64,000 nt of DNA from Prochlorococcus sp. AG-402-L09 (lineage in GTDB: Bacteria; Cyanobacteriota; Cyanobacteriia; PCC-6307; Cyanobiaceae): contig QCIK01000003.1 in assembly GCA_003216715.1 (NCBI GenBank), forward strand, positions 98,657 to 162,656, read 5' to 3'. Below the pieces are notes generated by a model that was not told the origin of the DNA, ran no database searches, and saw only the letters and a program-made list of their open reading frames with translations. Positions 46,148 through 57,291 of this stretch are shown in pieces (position 1 is the first letter of the stretch; each line of letters starts with the position of its first letter). The translations under genes were made by a program, and so were the position numbers.

Positions 46148-46211
46148 TTAAAAATATGAATCTAAAAGCAAGTTATCTCTATATTGGATGTAATGCCAGG
46201 TGAAATAATTT

Positions 46212-47828
46212 TCAATCCAGAAGGGGAGCTTCAATAGTACCAATTGATAAATTTGTATTACTAATAATTGTTGGTTGATCACTTCTAATTCTCTCAACGG
46301 CTAACAAATCTCTTTGAACCAATCCATCAATTGAGGAAATATAAGTATCAGTCATGATTTTTGGATACAAACCAATTCCAATAATAGGAACTAATAAACA
46401 AGCAATAATATAGATTTCTCTAGGTTCTGCATCCACTAACTTAGCTTTGGATATTAACTTCGCATTCTCTTTCCCGAAGAAAATTTCCCTGAGCATCGAT
46501 AATAAATATATAGGTGTCAAAATGACCCCAATTGCTGCTAATGAAGCAACAACAATTCTAAATGGAAGTGTATAAACTTCATCAGTTACAAACCCAACAA
46601 AGACCATTAACTCTGATATAAATCCACTCATTCCAGGTAAAGCAAGAGAAGCGAAAGCGCATGCAGTCCATAAAGCAAACATAATCCTCATGTTTTGACC
46701 GATACCACCCATCTCATCTAATTGAAGAGTGTGAGTTCTGTCGTAAGTGGCACCAACAAGGAAAAACAAACTTGCTCCTATTAAACCGTGGCTGACCATT
46801 TGCAACATCGCACCACTAGTTCCTAAAGAACTAAAGCTTCCAATACCTATCAAAACAAAACCCATATGACTTATTGAGCTATAAGCAATTTTCCTTTTTA
46901 AATTTCTTTGAGCAAAAGAAGTTAAAGCTGCATAAATAATATTTACTACTCCCAGAACAATTAACAATGGTGCAAATTGGGCATGAGCATCAGGCAGTAA
47001 TTGCGCGTTAAATCTCAGGAGAGCATATCCACCCATCTTTAACAATATTCCTGCTAAGAGCATATGAACGGGAGCAGTAGCCTCTCCATGCGCATCTGGC
47101 AACCAAGTATGAAGAGGAACAATAGGAAGTTTGACCCCAAAAGCTATTAGCAATCCTGAATAGCAAAGCAGTTGGAAACCCTTTCCAAAATTTTGCTGAG
47201 CTAAGTGGGTATAACCAAAGTCTGGTATTCCTCCTCCTTGAAAGAAACCCATTGCAAGACCAGCAAGGAGAATAAATAACGAACTGCCGGCTGTGTAGAT
47301 AATAAATTTCGTCGCTGCATATTGCCTTTTCTTTCCGCCCCAGATTGCAAGGAATAAATAAACCGGGAACAACTCCAATTCCCAAGCCAGAAAGAAAAGC
47401 AACATATCTTGAACAGCAAATACAGCTATCTGGCCGCCGTCCATAGCGAGAATTAAAAAGAAAAATAATTTTGGTTTATAACTAACTGGCCAAGCAGCTA
47501 AAACTGCAAGAGAAGTTATGAAACTTGTAAGCAGTATCAATGGCATTGACAAGCCATCTGCGCCAACAGACCAAGTCAATCCAAGATCTGGGAGCCAACT
47601 AACTTTTTCATATAATTGCAAGCCTTCTTGACTTGGATCAAAACCTTTGAAGTAAGCAGCGACAGTAATTAGAAAAGTAATTAAAGCAATTATTAGGGCA
47701 TACCATCGAACTTCTTTCCCCTCCCCTTTATCTGGAATAAAAGGAACAATTAATGCCCCAGCGATGGGAAACAATATAGATAAACTTAACCAAGGGAAAT
47801 CGGCTGGAATTGGCTCAGGAATTAGCAT
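46212..47828 (-). CDS. ndhD: NDH-1 subunit D (NuoM type)
   Basis: A Mrp-antiporter-like proton-pumping subunit with about 14 spans. The key residues are in the typical segments [34 protein letters not shown] and [13 protein letters not shown] choose ATG at 47828 (538 residues, beginning MLIPEP), which agrees in length with related NdhD proteins. The frame could also start at TTG 47867. Its ndhD1-like pairing with ndhF suggests the respiratory NDH-1 form rather than the CO2-uptake form, but I cannot prove this by eye. Confidence 0.95.
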   Translation of the reverse strand: MLIPEPIPADFPWLSLSILFPIAGALIVPFIPDKGEGKEVRWYALIIALITFLITVAAYFKGFDPSQEGLQLYEKVSWLPDLGLTWSVGADGLSMPLILLTSFITSLAVLAAWPVSYKPKLFFFLILAMDGGQIAVFAVQDMLLFFLAWELELFPVYLFLAIWGGKKRQYAATKFIIYTAGSSLFILLAGLAMGFFQGGGIPDFGYTHLAQQNFGKGFQLLCYSGLLIAFGVKLPIVPLHTWLPDAHGEATAPVHMLLAGILLKMGGYALLRFNAQLLPDAHAQFAPLLIVLGVVNIIYAALTSFAQRNLKRKIAYSSISHMGFVLIGIGSFSSLGTSGAMLQMVSHGLIGASLFFLVGATYDRTHTLQLDEMGGIGQNMRIMFALWTACAFASLALPGMSGFISELMVFVGFVTDEVYTLPFRIVVASLAAIGVILTPIYLLSMLREIFFGKENAKLISKAKLVDAEPREIYIIACLLVPIIGIGLYPKIMTDTYISSIDGLVQRDLLAVERIRSDQPTIISNTNLSIGTIEAPLLD

Positions 47829-47918
47829 TGTTCCAAGGTTCAAACTTGTATTGAGAGCAAATTCCAAGACTCGAAATTAATCACCACTTTTTGAGTTTAG
47901 AAATTATGAGATTATTGG

Positions 47919-47938
47919 CATCCTCTAGATAGGGGATG
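47919..47938. repeat. Hairpin between ndhF and ndhD
   Basis: CATCCTCT (47919-47926) and AGGGGATG (47931-47938) form an 8-bp stem with a 4-base loop. There is one G-T wobble on the plus strand, which becomes an A-C mismatch on the minus strand. No T-run follows on either side, so it is not a standard terminator. It lies in the 138-bp gap between the ndhF stop and the ndhD start and might separate expression of the two genes. Confidence 0.5.
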
Positions 47939-47966
47939 AAACACACACCTAAAAATATTATGTAAA

Positions 47967-49973
47967 TTATGTTCCTACAACTCCAAAGAGTGCAACCAGA
48001 GCAATCACTCCTCCAAAAACAATCAAGGCGTAAAACTGAGCTCTTCCTGTCTCAAAATATTTGAGTCCTTCTCCACTACCCAAAGTCAATAATCCAGTCA
48101 GATTGACCACTCCATCAACTACTTTTGCATCTACTTCTAGTACTTCTCTTGCGAGTTTTCTACTACCTTTTACAAAAATCTTCTCATTTATGTCATCTAG
48201 GTACCATTTGTTCTGAAGAAATGAATTGATTTGAGGGTACTTCTTAGATATAGAAACACCAAGATCTAGTCGTTTCAAATAATAAGTTAAAACCGCCAAT
48301 ACTATTCCAGTAGATGAGATCGCCACAGATGCAGTTGCAAGTGGAAGAAATTCTCCCCAACTAAAATTTTCTGCAGCTTCAAGAGCCTCACGAGGGTCTA
48401 ACAAGTTTGCGAAAATGCTATTCCAAGGAACTCCTAGAAATCCAATTAAGACAGAAGGAATTGCCAAAACTGCCAATGGAAGTGTCATTGGCCATGCAGA
48501 TTCATGTATTTTTCCAACTTCATGTTCTTCATGTTCTTCATCTTTTTCTTTACCTGCTAAAGCAAGCAAAGAAAGCTGCATCTTTTGATTTTCGCCTCGA
48601 AATTCTCCCTCAAAAGTTAGAAAATAAAGTCTAAACATGTAGAAAGCTGTCATCCCTGCTGTTAAAAAACCAATAAACCAAAGTATTGGAAAACTATTAA
48701 AGGCTTGACCAAGAATTTCATCTTTACTCCAAAAACCTGCGAGAGGGGGTATCCCACTGATAGCAATACAACCAATGAAAAAAGTTATTGCTGTGATAGG
48801 CATTTTCTTACGTAGGCCTCCCATTAAACGCATGTCTTGAGCAAGAATTGGTTCATGGCCCACCACCTCCTCCATGGCATGAATAACTGAACCTGAGCCA
48901 AGGAATAACATGGCCTTAAAACAAGCATGAGTAACAAGGTGGAACATTCCTGCAACTGGTGCTCCACATCCCATCGCAAGCATCATGTATCCAAGTTGAG
49001 AAACCGTGCTGTAAGCCAATCCTTTTTTCAAATCCATTTGTGTCAAAGCGATCGATGCCCCCAGGAAACAAGTTACTGTTCCAATAATTGCAATGAATAA
49101 ACCAACGAAAGGGAACTGGCTAAACAAAGGATCAAGCCTTGCTACTAAAAAAACTCCCGCTGCAACCATTGTTGCTGCATGAATTAAGGCAGATATGGGA
49201 GTTGGACCTTCCATTGCGTCAGGCAACCAAACATGCAGAGGGAATTGTGCAGACTTTGCCATTGGTCCCATAAAGACAAGAATACAAAGAGTCAATGCCG
49301 CCCATATTGGAACCGTCCCAGAACCAACTGACTCCGATAAACCGTCTGCAATTCCATGAAAGTCAAAACTTCCAGTTGCCCAAAAAAGACCCAAGATGCC
49401 TAGCAATAAGCCAAAGTCTCCTACTCTATTTACGATAAAAGCCTTTTGAGCTGCATGCGCAGCACCATCTCTGTCGTACCAAAAACCAACCAGTAAATAT
49501 GAACACATGCCAACCAATTCCCAAAAAACATATATCTCAAGCAAATTTGGACTAACTATTAGCCCAAGCATAGAACTGCTAAATAAGGCTAAATAAGTAA
49601 AAAAACGAACATACCCAGGATCATGTGCCATATAACCATGGGAATAAATCATTACCAAGAAAGCAATTGTCGTTACAAGAGCAAGCATGACTGCCGCTAA
49701 AGGATCAATTACATATCCCATTGGCAACTCAAAAGAACCTGCACTTGCCCATATAAACAAGTGTTCAACTGGAGGCTTACCTGAAAGTTGCTCCGCCAAA
49801 ACTGCATAGCTAATAAATGCGGACGCACCTACGGAAGTTAAAAGTGTTATTGCAACGGGTTTCCTTGAACGATTAAAAAGATCGTTAAAACTAATTAATC
49901 CCAAACCAATCAAAACTGCCCCACAAAGAGGAAGTAGTGGAATTAACCAAGCAAAATCTGCAGCCGAATGCAT
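47967..49973 (-). CDS. ndhF: NDH-1 subunit F (NuoL type)
   Basis: The largest membrane subunit of NDH-1, 668 residues, with about 16 spans and a long lateral helix near the C-terminus. Landmarks are FWELVGMCSYLLVGFWYDRD(20), PLHVWLPDAMEGPTPISALI and HAATMVAAGVF. A charged loop rich in Glu and His (KEKDEEHEEHEV, about residue 488) is notable. The ATG start is at 49973. It follows the Z-ISO-like gene by 25 bp on the same strand. Confidence 0.98.
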   Translation of the reverse strand: MHSAADFAWLIPLLPLCGAVLIGLGLISFNDLFNRSRKPVAITLLTSVGASAFISYAVLAEQLSGKPPVEHLFIWASAGSFELPMGYVIDPLAAVMLALVTTIAFLVMIYSHGYMAHDPGYVRFFTYLALFSSSMLGLIVSPNLLEIYVFWELVGMCSYLLVGFWYDRDGAAHAAQKAFIVNRVGDFGLLLGILGLFWATGSFDFHGIADGLSESVGSGTVPIWAALTLCILVFMGPMAKSAQFPLHVWLPDAMEGPTPISALIHAATMVAAGVFLVARLDPLFSQFPFVGLFIAIIGTVTCFLGASIALTQMDLKKGLAYSTVSQLGYMMLAMGCGAPVAGMFHLVTHACFKAMLFLGSGSVIHAMEEVVGHEPILAQDMRLMGGLRKKMPITAITFFIGCIAISGIPPLAGFWSKDEILGQAFNSFPILWFIGFLTAGMTAFYMFRLYFLTFEGEFRGENQKMQLSLLALAGKEKDEEHEEHEVGKIHESAWPMTLPLAVLAIPSVLIGFLGVPWNSIFANLLDPREALEAAENFSWGEFLPLATASVAISSTGIVLAVLTYYLKRLDLGVSISKKYPQINSFLQNKWYLDDINEKIFVKGSRKLAREVLEVDAKVVDGVVNLTGLLTLGSGEGLKYFETGRAQFYALIVFGGVIALVALFGVVGT

Positions 49974-49998
49974 CCAGCTAAATCATATTGAAATAAGT

Positions 49999-50745
49999 TT
50001 AGGCAATTCTTGCTAGTAATTCAGTGAAATCAAAAGAGAGAAATCTCTGAGCTCCAACAGAAATAAATTTGTGAGACCACCAGAAAAAAAACACTGCAAT
50101 GAGAATGCCCATTTGAGAGGGCCGTAGAAATTCTTTTATTTGTAATTTTTGTCGTCCATCCAACACAGCTAAGAATGGAACGACCGATGTTCTTTTCTTC
50201 AAATCCTCAAATTCTTGTCCGAATTTAAGGCTAAGTCTTCTATCACCATGCCAGATGGCAAATAAATGATGAGCAATTAATCCCAAGCAAGTAACTAGAG
50301 TAAAACTTGTGCCAATCCAAAGTAGATGCGCAAAACACCAAATAATTTGACCAATTGCCTGAGGATGGCGTGTGACTCTAATAATTCCTGAAGCATAAAT
50401 TCTAACTTTGGGCTCAAGGACAGCAGGGATTTCTAACAGGTTATAAGTAGCTGGATACAAAAAAAGAAAACTAATGGCACTCAAAATCCAAATCAACGGA
50501 ATGAGTTCGCTAACCCCTTGAAAATTCCAAAATCTAACACCATCGTAACGATGGGCAATAAAGTAACCAATCAAAACAATAGCCGAGGGAATACTTGCAA
50601 AAGCAAAAATCAATCTCCATGCTCTTGCACCAATTAACTTTTCAGCCTTCACCCGTAAAGCCGCTCCCCCACTATGAATCACGGCAAAAATAAATAAAAG
50701 TAATATCATCACAAAACTGGAACTATGAGTATCTGAAAATGCCAT
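49999..50745 (-). CDS. NnrU-domain membrane protein, likely 15-cis-zeta-carotene isomerase (Z-ISO)
   Basis: A 248-residue multi-span protein of the NnrU family, to which plant and cyanobacterial Z-ISO belong. Conserved histidines lie in FAVIHSGGAALR, VTRHPQAIGQ and AHHLFAIWHGDRR. The last two are in positions comparable with the heme ligands of plant Z-ISO. Z-ISO turns the 15-cis bond of zeta-carotene to trans, the step after phytoene desaturase, whose gene crtP is 2 kb away. This nearness supports the carotenoid role, which is inferred. It may be co-transcribed with ndhF (25 bp). It is divergent from rbcR. Confidence 0.8.
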   Translation of the reverse strand: MAFSDTHSSSFVMILLLFIFAVIHSGGAALRVKAEKLIGARAWRLIFAFASIPSAIVLIGYFIAHRYDGVRFWNFQGVSELIPLIWILSAISFLFLYPATYNLLEIPAVLEPKVRIYASGIIRVTRHPQAIGQIIWCFAHLLWIGTSFTLVTCLGLIAHHLFAIWHGDRRLSLKFGQEFEDLKKRTSVVPFLAVLDGRQKLQIKEFLRPSQMGILIAVFFFWWSHKFISVGAQRFLSFDFTELLARIA

Positions 50746-50778
50746 TAGTCCTAAAAAAAAGTCTCTTAAAAATTATTA

Positions 50779-50793
50779 GATCCATACCGGATC
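50779..50793. promoter_or_regulatory. Candidate operator (GATCC-N5-GGATC) upstream of rbcR
   Basis: A perfect 5-bp inverted repeat, GATCC (50779-50783) and GGATC (50789-50793), lies between the divergent Z-ISO-like and rbcR genes, 62 bp upstream of the rbcR start. LysR proteins usually regulate themselves from such a shared site, but I cannot match it to a known RbcR box. Confidence 0.35.
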
Positions 50794-50854
50794 AACAGTT
50801 GGTGTCGTTTTTCCCTACATTTTATTTTAATAACTGCCATGAAGGCCTGCCACC

Positions 50855-51814
50855 ATGGCCGAGATCCCATTCACTCTTGATCAACTAAGAATCCTCAAAG
50901 CAATTGTTGATGAGGGGAGCTTTAAAAAAGCTGCTGACAGTCTTTTTGTAACTCAACCAGCTGTAAGCTTACAAGTGCAAAATCTGGAAAAACAACTAGA
51001 AATTGCAATATTTGACAGGGGAGGCAGAAAAGCTCAACTAACTGAAGCAGGAAAGCTTCTATTAAATTACTGTGAAAAAATTTTAGGAGAATGCCAGGAG
51101 ACTTGCAAAGCAATTGAAGATTTAAATAACCTCAAAGGAGGATCCATCATTATTGGAGCTAGTCAAACTACTGGTACTTACTTGATGCCAAGGATGATTG
51201 GTCTTTTCAGACAAAAGTATCCAGAAGTTTCAGTTGAGCTTCAAATTCATAGCACAAGAAGAACAGGATGGAGTGTTGCAAATGGCCAGATAGATATAGC
51301 AATTATTGGTGGTCAACTTCCATTAGACTTAAACGAATCATTACAAGTAATTCCTTTTGCAACTGATGAGTTAGCTCTTGTTTTACCTACCAATCATACA
51401 TTAGCCAAATCAAAAGAACTTACAAAAGAAGATTTATATAGTCTAAGGTTTATAACCTTGGATAATCAATCAACGACCAGAAAAGTCGTTGATCAGCTAT
51501 TATCTTCTTCAGGATTAGACGTACAAAGATTACATATAGAGATGGAATTAAATTCTCTTGAAGCTATAAAAAATGCTGTTCAATCTGATCTAGGAGCTGC
51601 TTTTCTCCCAGTTGTCTCAATTGAAAGAGAACTTTCAGGAGGTACTATTCACAGATCATTTGTGGCAGATTTAGAAGTCAAAAGAGAACTAAAAGTAATT
51701 ACTAATCCTGGTAGATATTCATCTAGAGCTGCCGAAGCATTTACGCAAGATATCTTACCTTTATTTGCAAGTTCATTTTCGCCACTATTTAATCCTAAAA
51801 TTAGAACTGTATAG
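50855..51814 (+). CDS. rbcR: LysR-type regulator, RbcR/Ycf30 family
   Basis: A 319-residue LysR protein. The N-terminal winged HTH (about 8-66) reads [31 protein letters not shown] and [14 protein letters not shown]. The effector domain starts at about 95 with [19 protein letters not shown]. These match the RbcR (Ycf30) group, which activates RuBisCO genes in cyanobacteria and red algae. CmpR and NdhR are close relatives, and the assignment among the three is by resemblance. The last 14 bases overlap the convergent DUF3172 gene. Confidence 0.9.
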   Translation: MAEIPFTLDQLRILKAIVDEGSFKKAADSLFVTQPAVSLQVQNLEKQLEIAIFDRGGRKAQLTEAGKLLLNYCEKILGECQETCKAIEDLNNLKGGSIIIGASQTTGTYLMPRMIGLFRQKYPEVSVELQIHSTRRTGWSVANGQIDIAIIGGQLPLDLNESLQVIPFATDELALVLPTNHTLAKSKELTKEDLYSLRFITLDNQSTTRKVVDQLLSSSGLDVQRLHIEMELNSLEAIKNAVQSDLGAAFLPVVSIERELSGGTIHRSFVADLEVKRELKVITNPGRYSSRAAEAFTQDILPLFASSFSPLFNPKIRTV

Positions 51815-52457
51815 CTTCTTTATTGATACCAACAGCATCCTCTTCAGCACCTTTAATAATAAATTTATTTTCATTAACATCTGCTTGATAAACGCAACGC
51901 ACAATTGGCTGATCCCTAATTGAACCTATGTAAGCAAATGTATTCATTCTCTGCTTACACTCTCTTACATCTTCATTATTTATGGCTCCTTGCTTTTGCA
52001 AAACAGTCCAATTCTCTCTTCTAATGACACACCCAGGTTGAAGAGCAGGTTGAGTGACAAAGCTTGTAGAGGGATTTAAGGTCGTATACATTTCAACATC
52101 GATAACAAAGGCACTTGCACCGTATTGCCTACAAAAATCAGGATCCGGAACTGCCATATCCAACTGTTGCTGACTTGCAATATTTCCCTGACCGCCTGAA
52201 GTTGTACTTGTGATAAGGCTGCCAATACCCACACCAATGACTAATACTCCAGCCAAAATCGCAATTGAATTAGAGTTGATTTTAATACCACCGCCTCCAT
52301 CTGAGGGGCCTGACGATTTAAATCGACTTCCTCTAGCTTCATATTGGTCTCTGACATTTGAATCTTTTCTAGAATTAAATCTGTTACCTTCTTGTCTTCT
52401 CGCCAGATCTGATCTTCTACGAGATGGTGGTCGCCGATTATAAGGACCTTGATTCAT
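51801..52457 (-). CDS. DUF3172 membrane-anchored protein
   Basis: A 218-residue cyanobacterial protein of the DUF3172 type. The first 60 residues are a basic, disordered region with many Arg ([15 protein letters not shown]). One membrane span follows (about 65-85, [18 protein letters not shown]), and a folded C-terminal part has four cysteines ([23 protein letters not shown]), which could form disulfides outside the cytoplasm. The function is unknown. The start codon overlaps the stop of ndhM (ATGA), so it is translated from the ndhM message. Confidence 0.88.
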   Translation of the reverse strand: MNQGPYNRRPPSRRRSDLARRQEGNRFNSRKDSNVRDQYEARGSRFKSSGPSDGGGGIKINSNSIAILAGVLVIGVGIGSLITSTTSGGQGNIASQQQLDMAVPDPDFCRQYGASAFVIDVEMYTTLNPSTSFVTQPALQPGCVIRRENWTVLQKQGAINNEDVRECKQRMNTFAYIGSIRDQPIVRCVYQADVNENKFIIKGAEEDAVGINKEAIQF

Positions 52458-52801
52458 AATAATTCTTGAGTTCGAGGTAAACCCATGGAATAGTTCATCA
52501 CCCTGCTATTTGGGTTATAACTGAGTTCTCCGTCTTTCAGCAACTTTCTAATAAAATCTTCAAGCAAAGATCCTATTTTTCTCAAGCTGTAATCGCTCAA
52601 TTCTTTATCGGCTTGAGAGTCAACTAATTCACGAAAATAATCTTGTACATTTCTTATGGCTTTATCGCTCCAAATAAACTCATTATCGGGATCTATATCT
52701 AAAGTCAAATGCCCATGATCTAAAATTAAATCATTATTTTCGACAACTGCAGTAAATATTCTTACGTGTCTCGTTGTGCATTTAAGAATGGTATCGCTCA
52801 T
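52454..52801 (-). CDS. ndhM: NDH-1 subunit M
   Basis: A small oxygenic-photosynthesis-specific subunit of NDH-1, 115 residues, without membrane spans. The N-terminal segment [20 protein letters not shown] and the closing [17 protein letters not shown] are diagnostic. It overlaps the DUF3172 gene by four bases and is divergent from crtP. Confidence 0.97.
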   Translation of the reverse strand: MSDTILKCTTRHVRIFTAVVENNDLILDHGHLTLDIDPDNEFIWSDKAIRNVQDYFRELVDSQADKELSDYSLRKIGSLLEDFIRKLLKDGELSYNPNSRVMNYSMGLPRTQELL

Positions 52802-52843
52802 GAATTTAAAACAACAAACCGAAATATATACTGCAAATTTAAC

Positions 52844-52867
52844 GACCTTAACCCTTGTTGGGTGGTC
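52844..52867. repeat. Hairpin in the ndhM/crtP divergent region
   Basis: GACC...ACCC (52844-52847, 52851-52854) pairs with GGGT and GGTC (52860-52867) across a TTGTT loop, with a 3-base bulge TTA. It is GC-rich for this AT-rich gap and lies 39 bp upstream of crtP. It could be an operator or a leader stem. Confidence 0.4.
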
Positions 52868-52887
52868 TTAATCATTAAAGTTGTTAA

Positions 52888-54294
<1,407 letters not shown>

Positions 54295-54375
54295 ACTTAA
54301 TGTATCAACAGCAATTTATTTAAAATTGCAATTCAACCGCTTAATGCAAACTAAAAAACTTACACATTTCTCATT

Positions 54376-55314
54376 TTGGCGCAGCCTTCTTTGAATCTAG
54401 AGGATGCCTACGAGGCTTGCAGAAAAGAAACTGCACAATGGGCCAAGACTTTTTACCTTGGTACTATGTTGCTGCCCCCTGCTAAACGCAGAGCAATCTG
54501 GGCAATTTATGTTTGGTGCCGTAGAACAGATGAGCTGATGGACAGCATTGAAGCCCAAAAAAAATCTAAAAATGAGTTATCAGATCGACTGAATAAATGG
54601 GAAGACAAAACAAAAAATATTTTTGCTGGCAATACTGAAGATGATCTTGATGCAGTCTTAGCCGATACTCTTCAAAAGTTCCCTCAATCTATTCAGCCTT
54701 ATATCGACATGATTGAAGGCCAGAGAATGGATTTAGATAAAACCAGATATAAAACCTTTGAAGAACTTGAACTTTACTGTTATCGAGTAGCAGGAACAGT
54801 TGGATTAATGACCCAAGGAGTAATAGGAATTGATGCTGCCTATACATCAAATCCAAACAAGCCTTCACCCAATACTTCAAAAGCTGCCATTGCACTTGGA
54901 ATTGCGAATCAATTAACCAATATTCTTAGAGATGTAGGAGAAGACAGAGGAAGAGGAAGAATATATTTACCACTTGAGGATCTAGATAAATTTAATTATT
55001 CAGAAGAAGATTTAATGGTTGGCAAGATTAATGAAAACTGGAAAGCTCTTATGTCTTTTCAATTAGCCAGAGCAAGAGATTGGTTTATTAAATCTGAGGA
55101 AGGTATTAAATGGCTCTCAATAGATGCAAGGTGGCCTATATGGACTTCTCTAAGGCTATATAGCGGAATACTAAATTCAATTGAAAAATTAGATTATGAC
55201 GTGTTTAACAATCGTGCTTATGTAAAGGGATGGGTAAAAGCTATAAATCTACCAATCTCTTACTTGATGACTATTAACGATGAAAAATATAAACTAAAAA
55301 CATTAATTAATTAA
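54376..55314 (+). CDS. crtB: Phytoene synthase
   Basis: It condenses two GGPP to 15-cis-phytoene. In 312 residues both Asp-rich motifs are seen: RRTDELMDS (near residue 50) and LRDVGEDRGRGR (near 192). AKTFYLGTMLLPPAKRRA and YCYRVAGTVG are family signatures. The start is TTG at 54376. No ATG or clear ribosome-binding site is found, so translation may be weak or coupled to crtP. The stop is four bases from the RRM gene's convergent stop. Confidence 0.97.
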   Translation: MAQPSLNLEDAYEACRKETAQWAKTFYLGTMLLPPAKRRAIWAIYVWCRRTDELMDSIEAQKKSKNELSDRLNKWEDKTKNIFAGNTEDDLDAVLADTLQKFPQSIQPYIDMIEGQRMDLDKTRYKTFEELELYCYRVAGTVGLMTQGVIGIDAAYTSNPNKPSPNTSKAAIALGIANQLTNILRDVGEDRGRGRIYLPLEDLDKFNYSEEDLMVGKINENWKALMSFQLARARDWFIKSEEGIKWLSIDARWPIWTSLRLYSGILNSIEKLDYDVFNNRAYVKGWVKAINLPISYLMTINDEKYKLKTLIN

Positions 55315-55318
55315 ATAT

Positions 55319-55750
55319 TCATACAGGCGTTTTTTGATTCGCTAAAAGATCCTTAAGTTTTGATAGTTCTCCAGCCCATCTTGGATCTGGAGCTTCTTTA
55401 ATTGGTGCATCGCTGTGTACAACTTTCTTAACATCTTTACGATTAGAACCTTTATTTCCATTATTAGAATTCGCTCCTCTTCTTGCGCTACCAGAATTTG
55501 AATCTTTACGCTCAGAACGCTCAACCCTCAATTTATTACCATTAAATTCATGGCCATTTAATTTTTCAATTAGTTCATTTGCAACCTTCTCATCTTTAAT
55601 ATTTGCGAAACCAAATCCCCTGCAAGCCTTGGTATCTCTATCGAAAACAGCTTTAAATTTGATGCCGTCTCCTATAGAAGTGAGAAGGGCTTCAAGTTCT
55701 TTAACATTGACATTCTGCGGCAAATTGCCGATGTAAAGGCGAACACTCAT
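55319..55750 (-). CDS. RRM-type RNA-binding protein (Rbp)
   Basis: A 143-residue cyanobacterial RNA-binding protein. One RRM fills residues 1-80, with RNP2 as LYIGNL and RNP1 as RGFGFANI. The C-terminal region is Gly/Asn/Ser-rich and basic (SARRGANSNNGNKGSNRKD), but not the usual short Gly tail, and ends in DPRWAGELSKLKDLLA. Such proteins respond to cold and help to target or stabilise mRNAs in cyanobacteria. The gene is convergent with crtB. Confidence 0.95.
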   Translation of the reverse strand: MSVRLYIGNLPQNVNVKELEALLTSIGDGIKFKAVFDRDTKACRGFGFANIKDEKVANELIEKLNGHEFNGNKLRVERSERKDSNSGSARRGANSNNGNKGSNRKDVKKVVHSDAPIKEAPDPRWAGELSKLKDLLANQKTPV

Positions 55751-55816
55751 TTAGAAAAAAGGGGATAAGAAGAAGACGGCATACGGCCGAGATTAATTTG
55801 ATTTGTGTGTAGTTAA

Positions 55817-57010
55817 TCACAAAAAGGGTGAATTCTCTAGGGTCCATTTCCGAGCGGCCTCCAAAGCCTCTTGTTTTGTGAAAAATCGTCCATAAGCTTT
55901 TTCCTTTGAAAGATGCCTCATAAGCTCTCCCAAGAGAGGGCCAGGGGGGATTTTTAAGGCTTTTTGAAGTAAATATCCATTCAAAGGAGAAGAAGGGTGA
56001 AAGAGGGGATCAGAGGGGTCTTTCCAGCGTTTTAGCCAAACATTGTCATGTTTTTCTTTCAAGAAAAGGATTAAAGATGGCAAATCATCCTCTAAATCAA
56101 TATGAAGTTGGAACCTTTCATCCTCTGTAAGATTATCTAAACCTAAGTTAGTAATTTTATGGACCCAAAATCTTAGATTCTTGCATCTTTTGATTTCATT
56201 TTTACTAAACGTCAAACTTGACAAACTCTCATCACTAAGTAAAAATATAAGTTTCGATAAAAAGCTTCCCAATAAAGGTTTTTCTGACAAAACTTCTTTT
56301 CTTTTTAGCTCGTCATAAGGAAGCTTATCTTCTTGCCAATTTTCCAATAATTGAAGTTCTAAATAAGTTTGCCAAACTGAAAAACTCCATTTTGAATGAA
56401 CTATTTTAAAAATTTCCATTTTCATCCTCTCAGGCGCAACATTACTTAATTTATCTATATTGTTTTTTAGAAATTTTTTAGTTTTTTTCTCTAAATCAAA
56501 ATTCAATTCACACATTAATCGCAAACCTCTAAGAATTCTCAATGGATCATCAATTAAGTTCTTCTCACTTATTGCAACAATTGTCTTACTTTTTAAATCA
56601 TCCATTCCTCCAGTTGGATCAAAAATCTCTGGCTTTTCTTCAAGCCTTAAAGCAATTGCATTAATTCTAAAATCACGTCTGAATAAATCATCTTCAAGAT
56701 TCTTTCCAGCCTGTCGAGCAAAATCTAGAGTCCATCCATTAACAACTAGTCGCGCAATATCTCTCTTTTCATCAAGCTTTATAAAAGTAGCATTAATCTT
56801 TTTAGATAAATTTTCGCCGAACTTAATAGCATTTGTTTGAATAACAAAATCTAAATCAGGCTTGTGGCTCAATTTATTCAACAATCCATCTCTAACAGAA
56901 CCGCCCACTAAAGCACTTCCAGGAGGCAAATCAGCAATTGATATTGGCCAATCTTTTGGATTTAAATCTCTAAACAGATCATTTAATAGTAATGTGTGCT
57001 TACTAATCAA
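55817..57010 (-). CDS. cca: tRNA nucleotidyltransferase / poly(A) polymerase family (CCA-adding)
   Basis: It belongs to the class II CCA/poly(A) polymerase family. The 397 residues contain the nucleotidyltransferase signature LVGGSVRDGLL, the metal aspartates in DLDFVI, and RRDFRINAIALRL, DPTGGMDDL, DDPLRILRGLRL. The C-terminal region is more diverged. The start is TTG at 57010, with an excellent AGGAG ribosome-binding site five bases upstream, so TTG is well supported. In cyanobacteria CCA-adding and poly(A) activity may be split over several proteins; which activity this one has cannot be seen. Confidence 0.93.
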   Translation of the reverse strand: MISKHTLLLNDLFRDLNPKDWPISIADLPPGSALVGGSVRDGLLNKLSHKPDLDFVIQTNAIKFGENLSKKINATFIKLDEKRDIARLVVNGWTLDFARQAGKNLEDDLFRRDFRINAIALRLEEKPEIFDPTGGMDDLKSKTIVAISEKNLIDDPLRILRGLRLMCELNFDLEKKTKKFLKNNIDKLSNVAPERMKMEIFKIVHSKWSFSVWQTYLELQLLENWQEDKLPYDELKRKEVLSEKPLLGSFLSKLIFLLSDESLSSLTFSKNEIKRCKNLRFWVHKITNLGLDNLTEDERFQLHIDLEDDLPSLILFLKEKHDNVWLKRWKDPSDPLFHPSSPLNGYLLQKALKIPPGPLLGELMRHLSKEKAYGRFFTKQEALEAARKWTLENSPFL

Positions 57011-57039
57011 AATGACTCCTAGATTTTACTTAAATAGTT

Positions 57040-57291
57040 ATGTGCATCTGTGTTGATTGTGCCTGGGTAGATAGATGCAAGACCTACTACACAGTTGAAG
57101 CAAATCATGGAGTGAAACACCTGACGCATAATCCCGATTTTCAAGGCATTAATCCAAAAATACATATCAATATTTCGGATATGCCTGATAGCGAGATAGG
57201 AATAGAATGGGATGTCAGAGGATGTGATAGTTTTCTGCAAGATCAAGGGAAATGGAGCAGGCTGCGTCCTGGAGAAGAAATTCCAAAGTAA
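57040..57291 (+). CDS. ycf34: Ycf34 iron-sulfur protein
   Basis: An 83-residue protein with the family's Cys-rich start MCICVDCAWVDRC (C2, C4, C7, C13), then PDFQGINPKIHINI, WDVRGCDSFLQDQGKW and a closing LRPGEEIP. Ycf34 of Synechocystis binds an Fe-S cluster and affects photosynthetic electron transport. It is divergent from cca (29 bp). Its 3' end overlaps the presumed start of tsaB by 40 bp if the ATG at 57252 is used. Confidence 0.95.
   Translation: MCICVDCAWVDRCKTYYTVEANHGVKHLTHNPDFQGINPKIHINISDMPDSEIGIEWDVRGCDSFLQDQGKWSRLRPGEEIPK

Noticed and set aside
47008..47385. 125-codon minus-strand frame rich in Cys and Trp
   Set aside because: It is a shifted frame inside ndhD, which is well supported.
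47919..47938. Rho-independent terminator after ndhF
   Set aside because: The stem is good, but no U-run follows on the minus strand and the stem has an A-C mismatch there, so I list it as a hairpin only.
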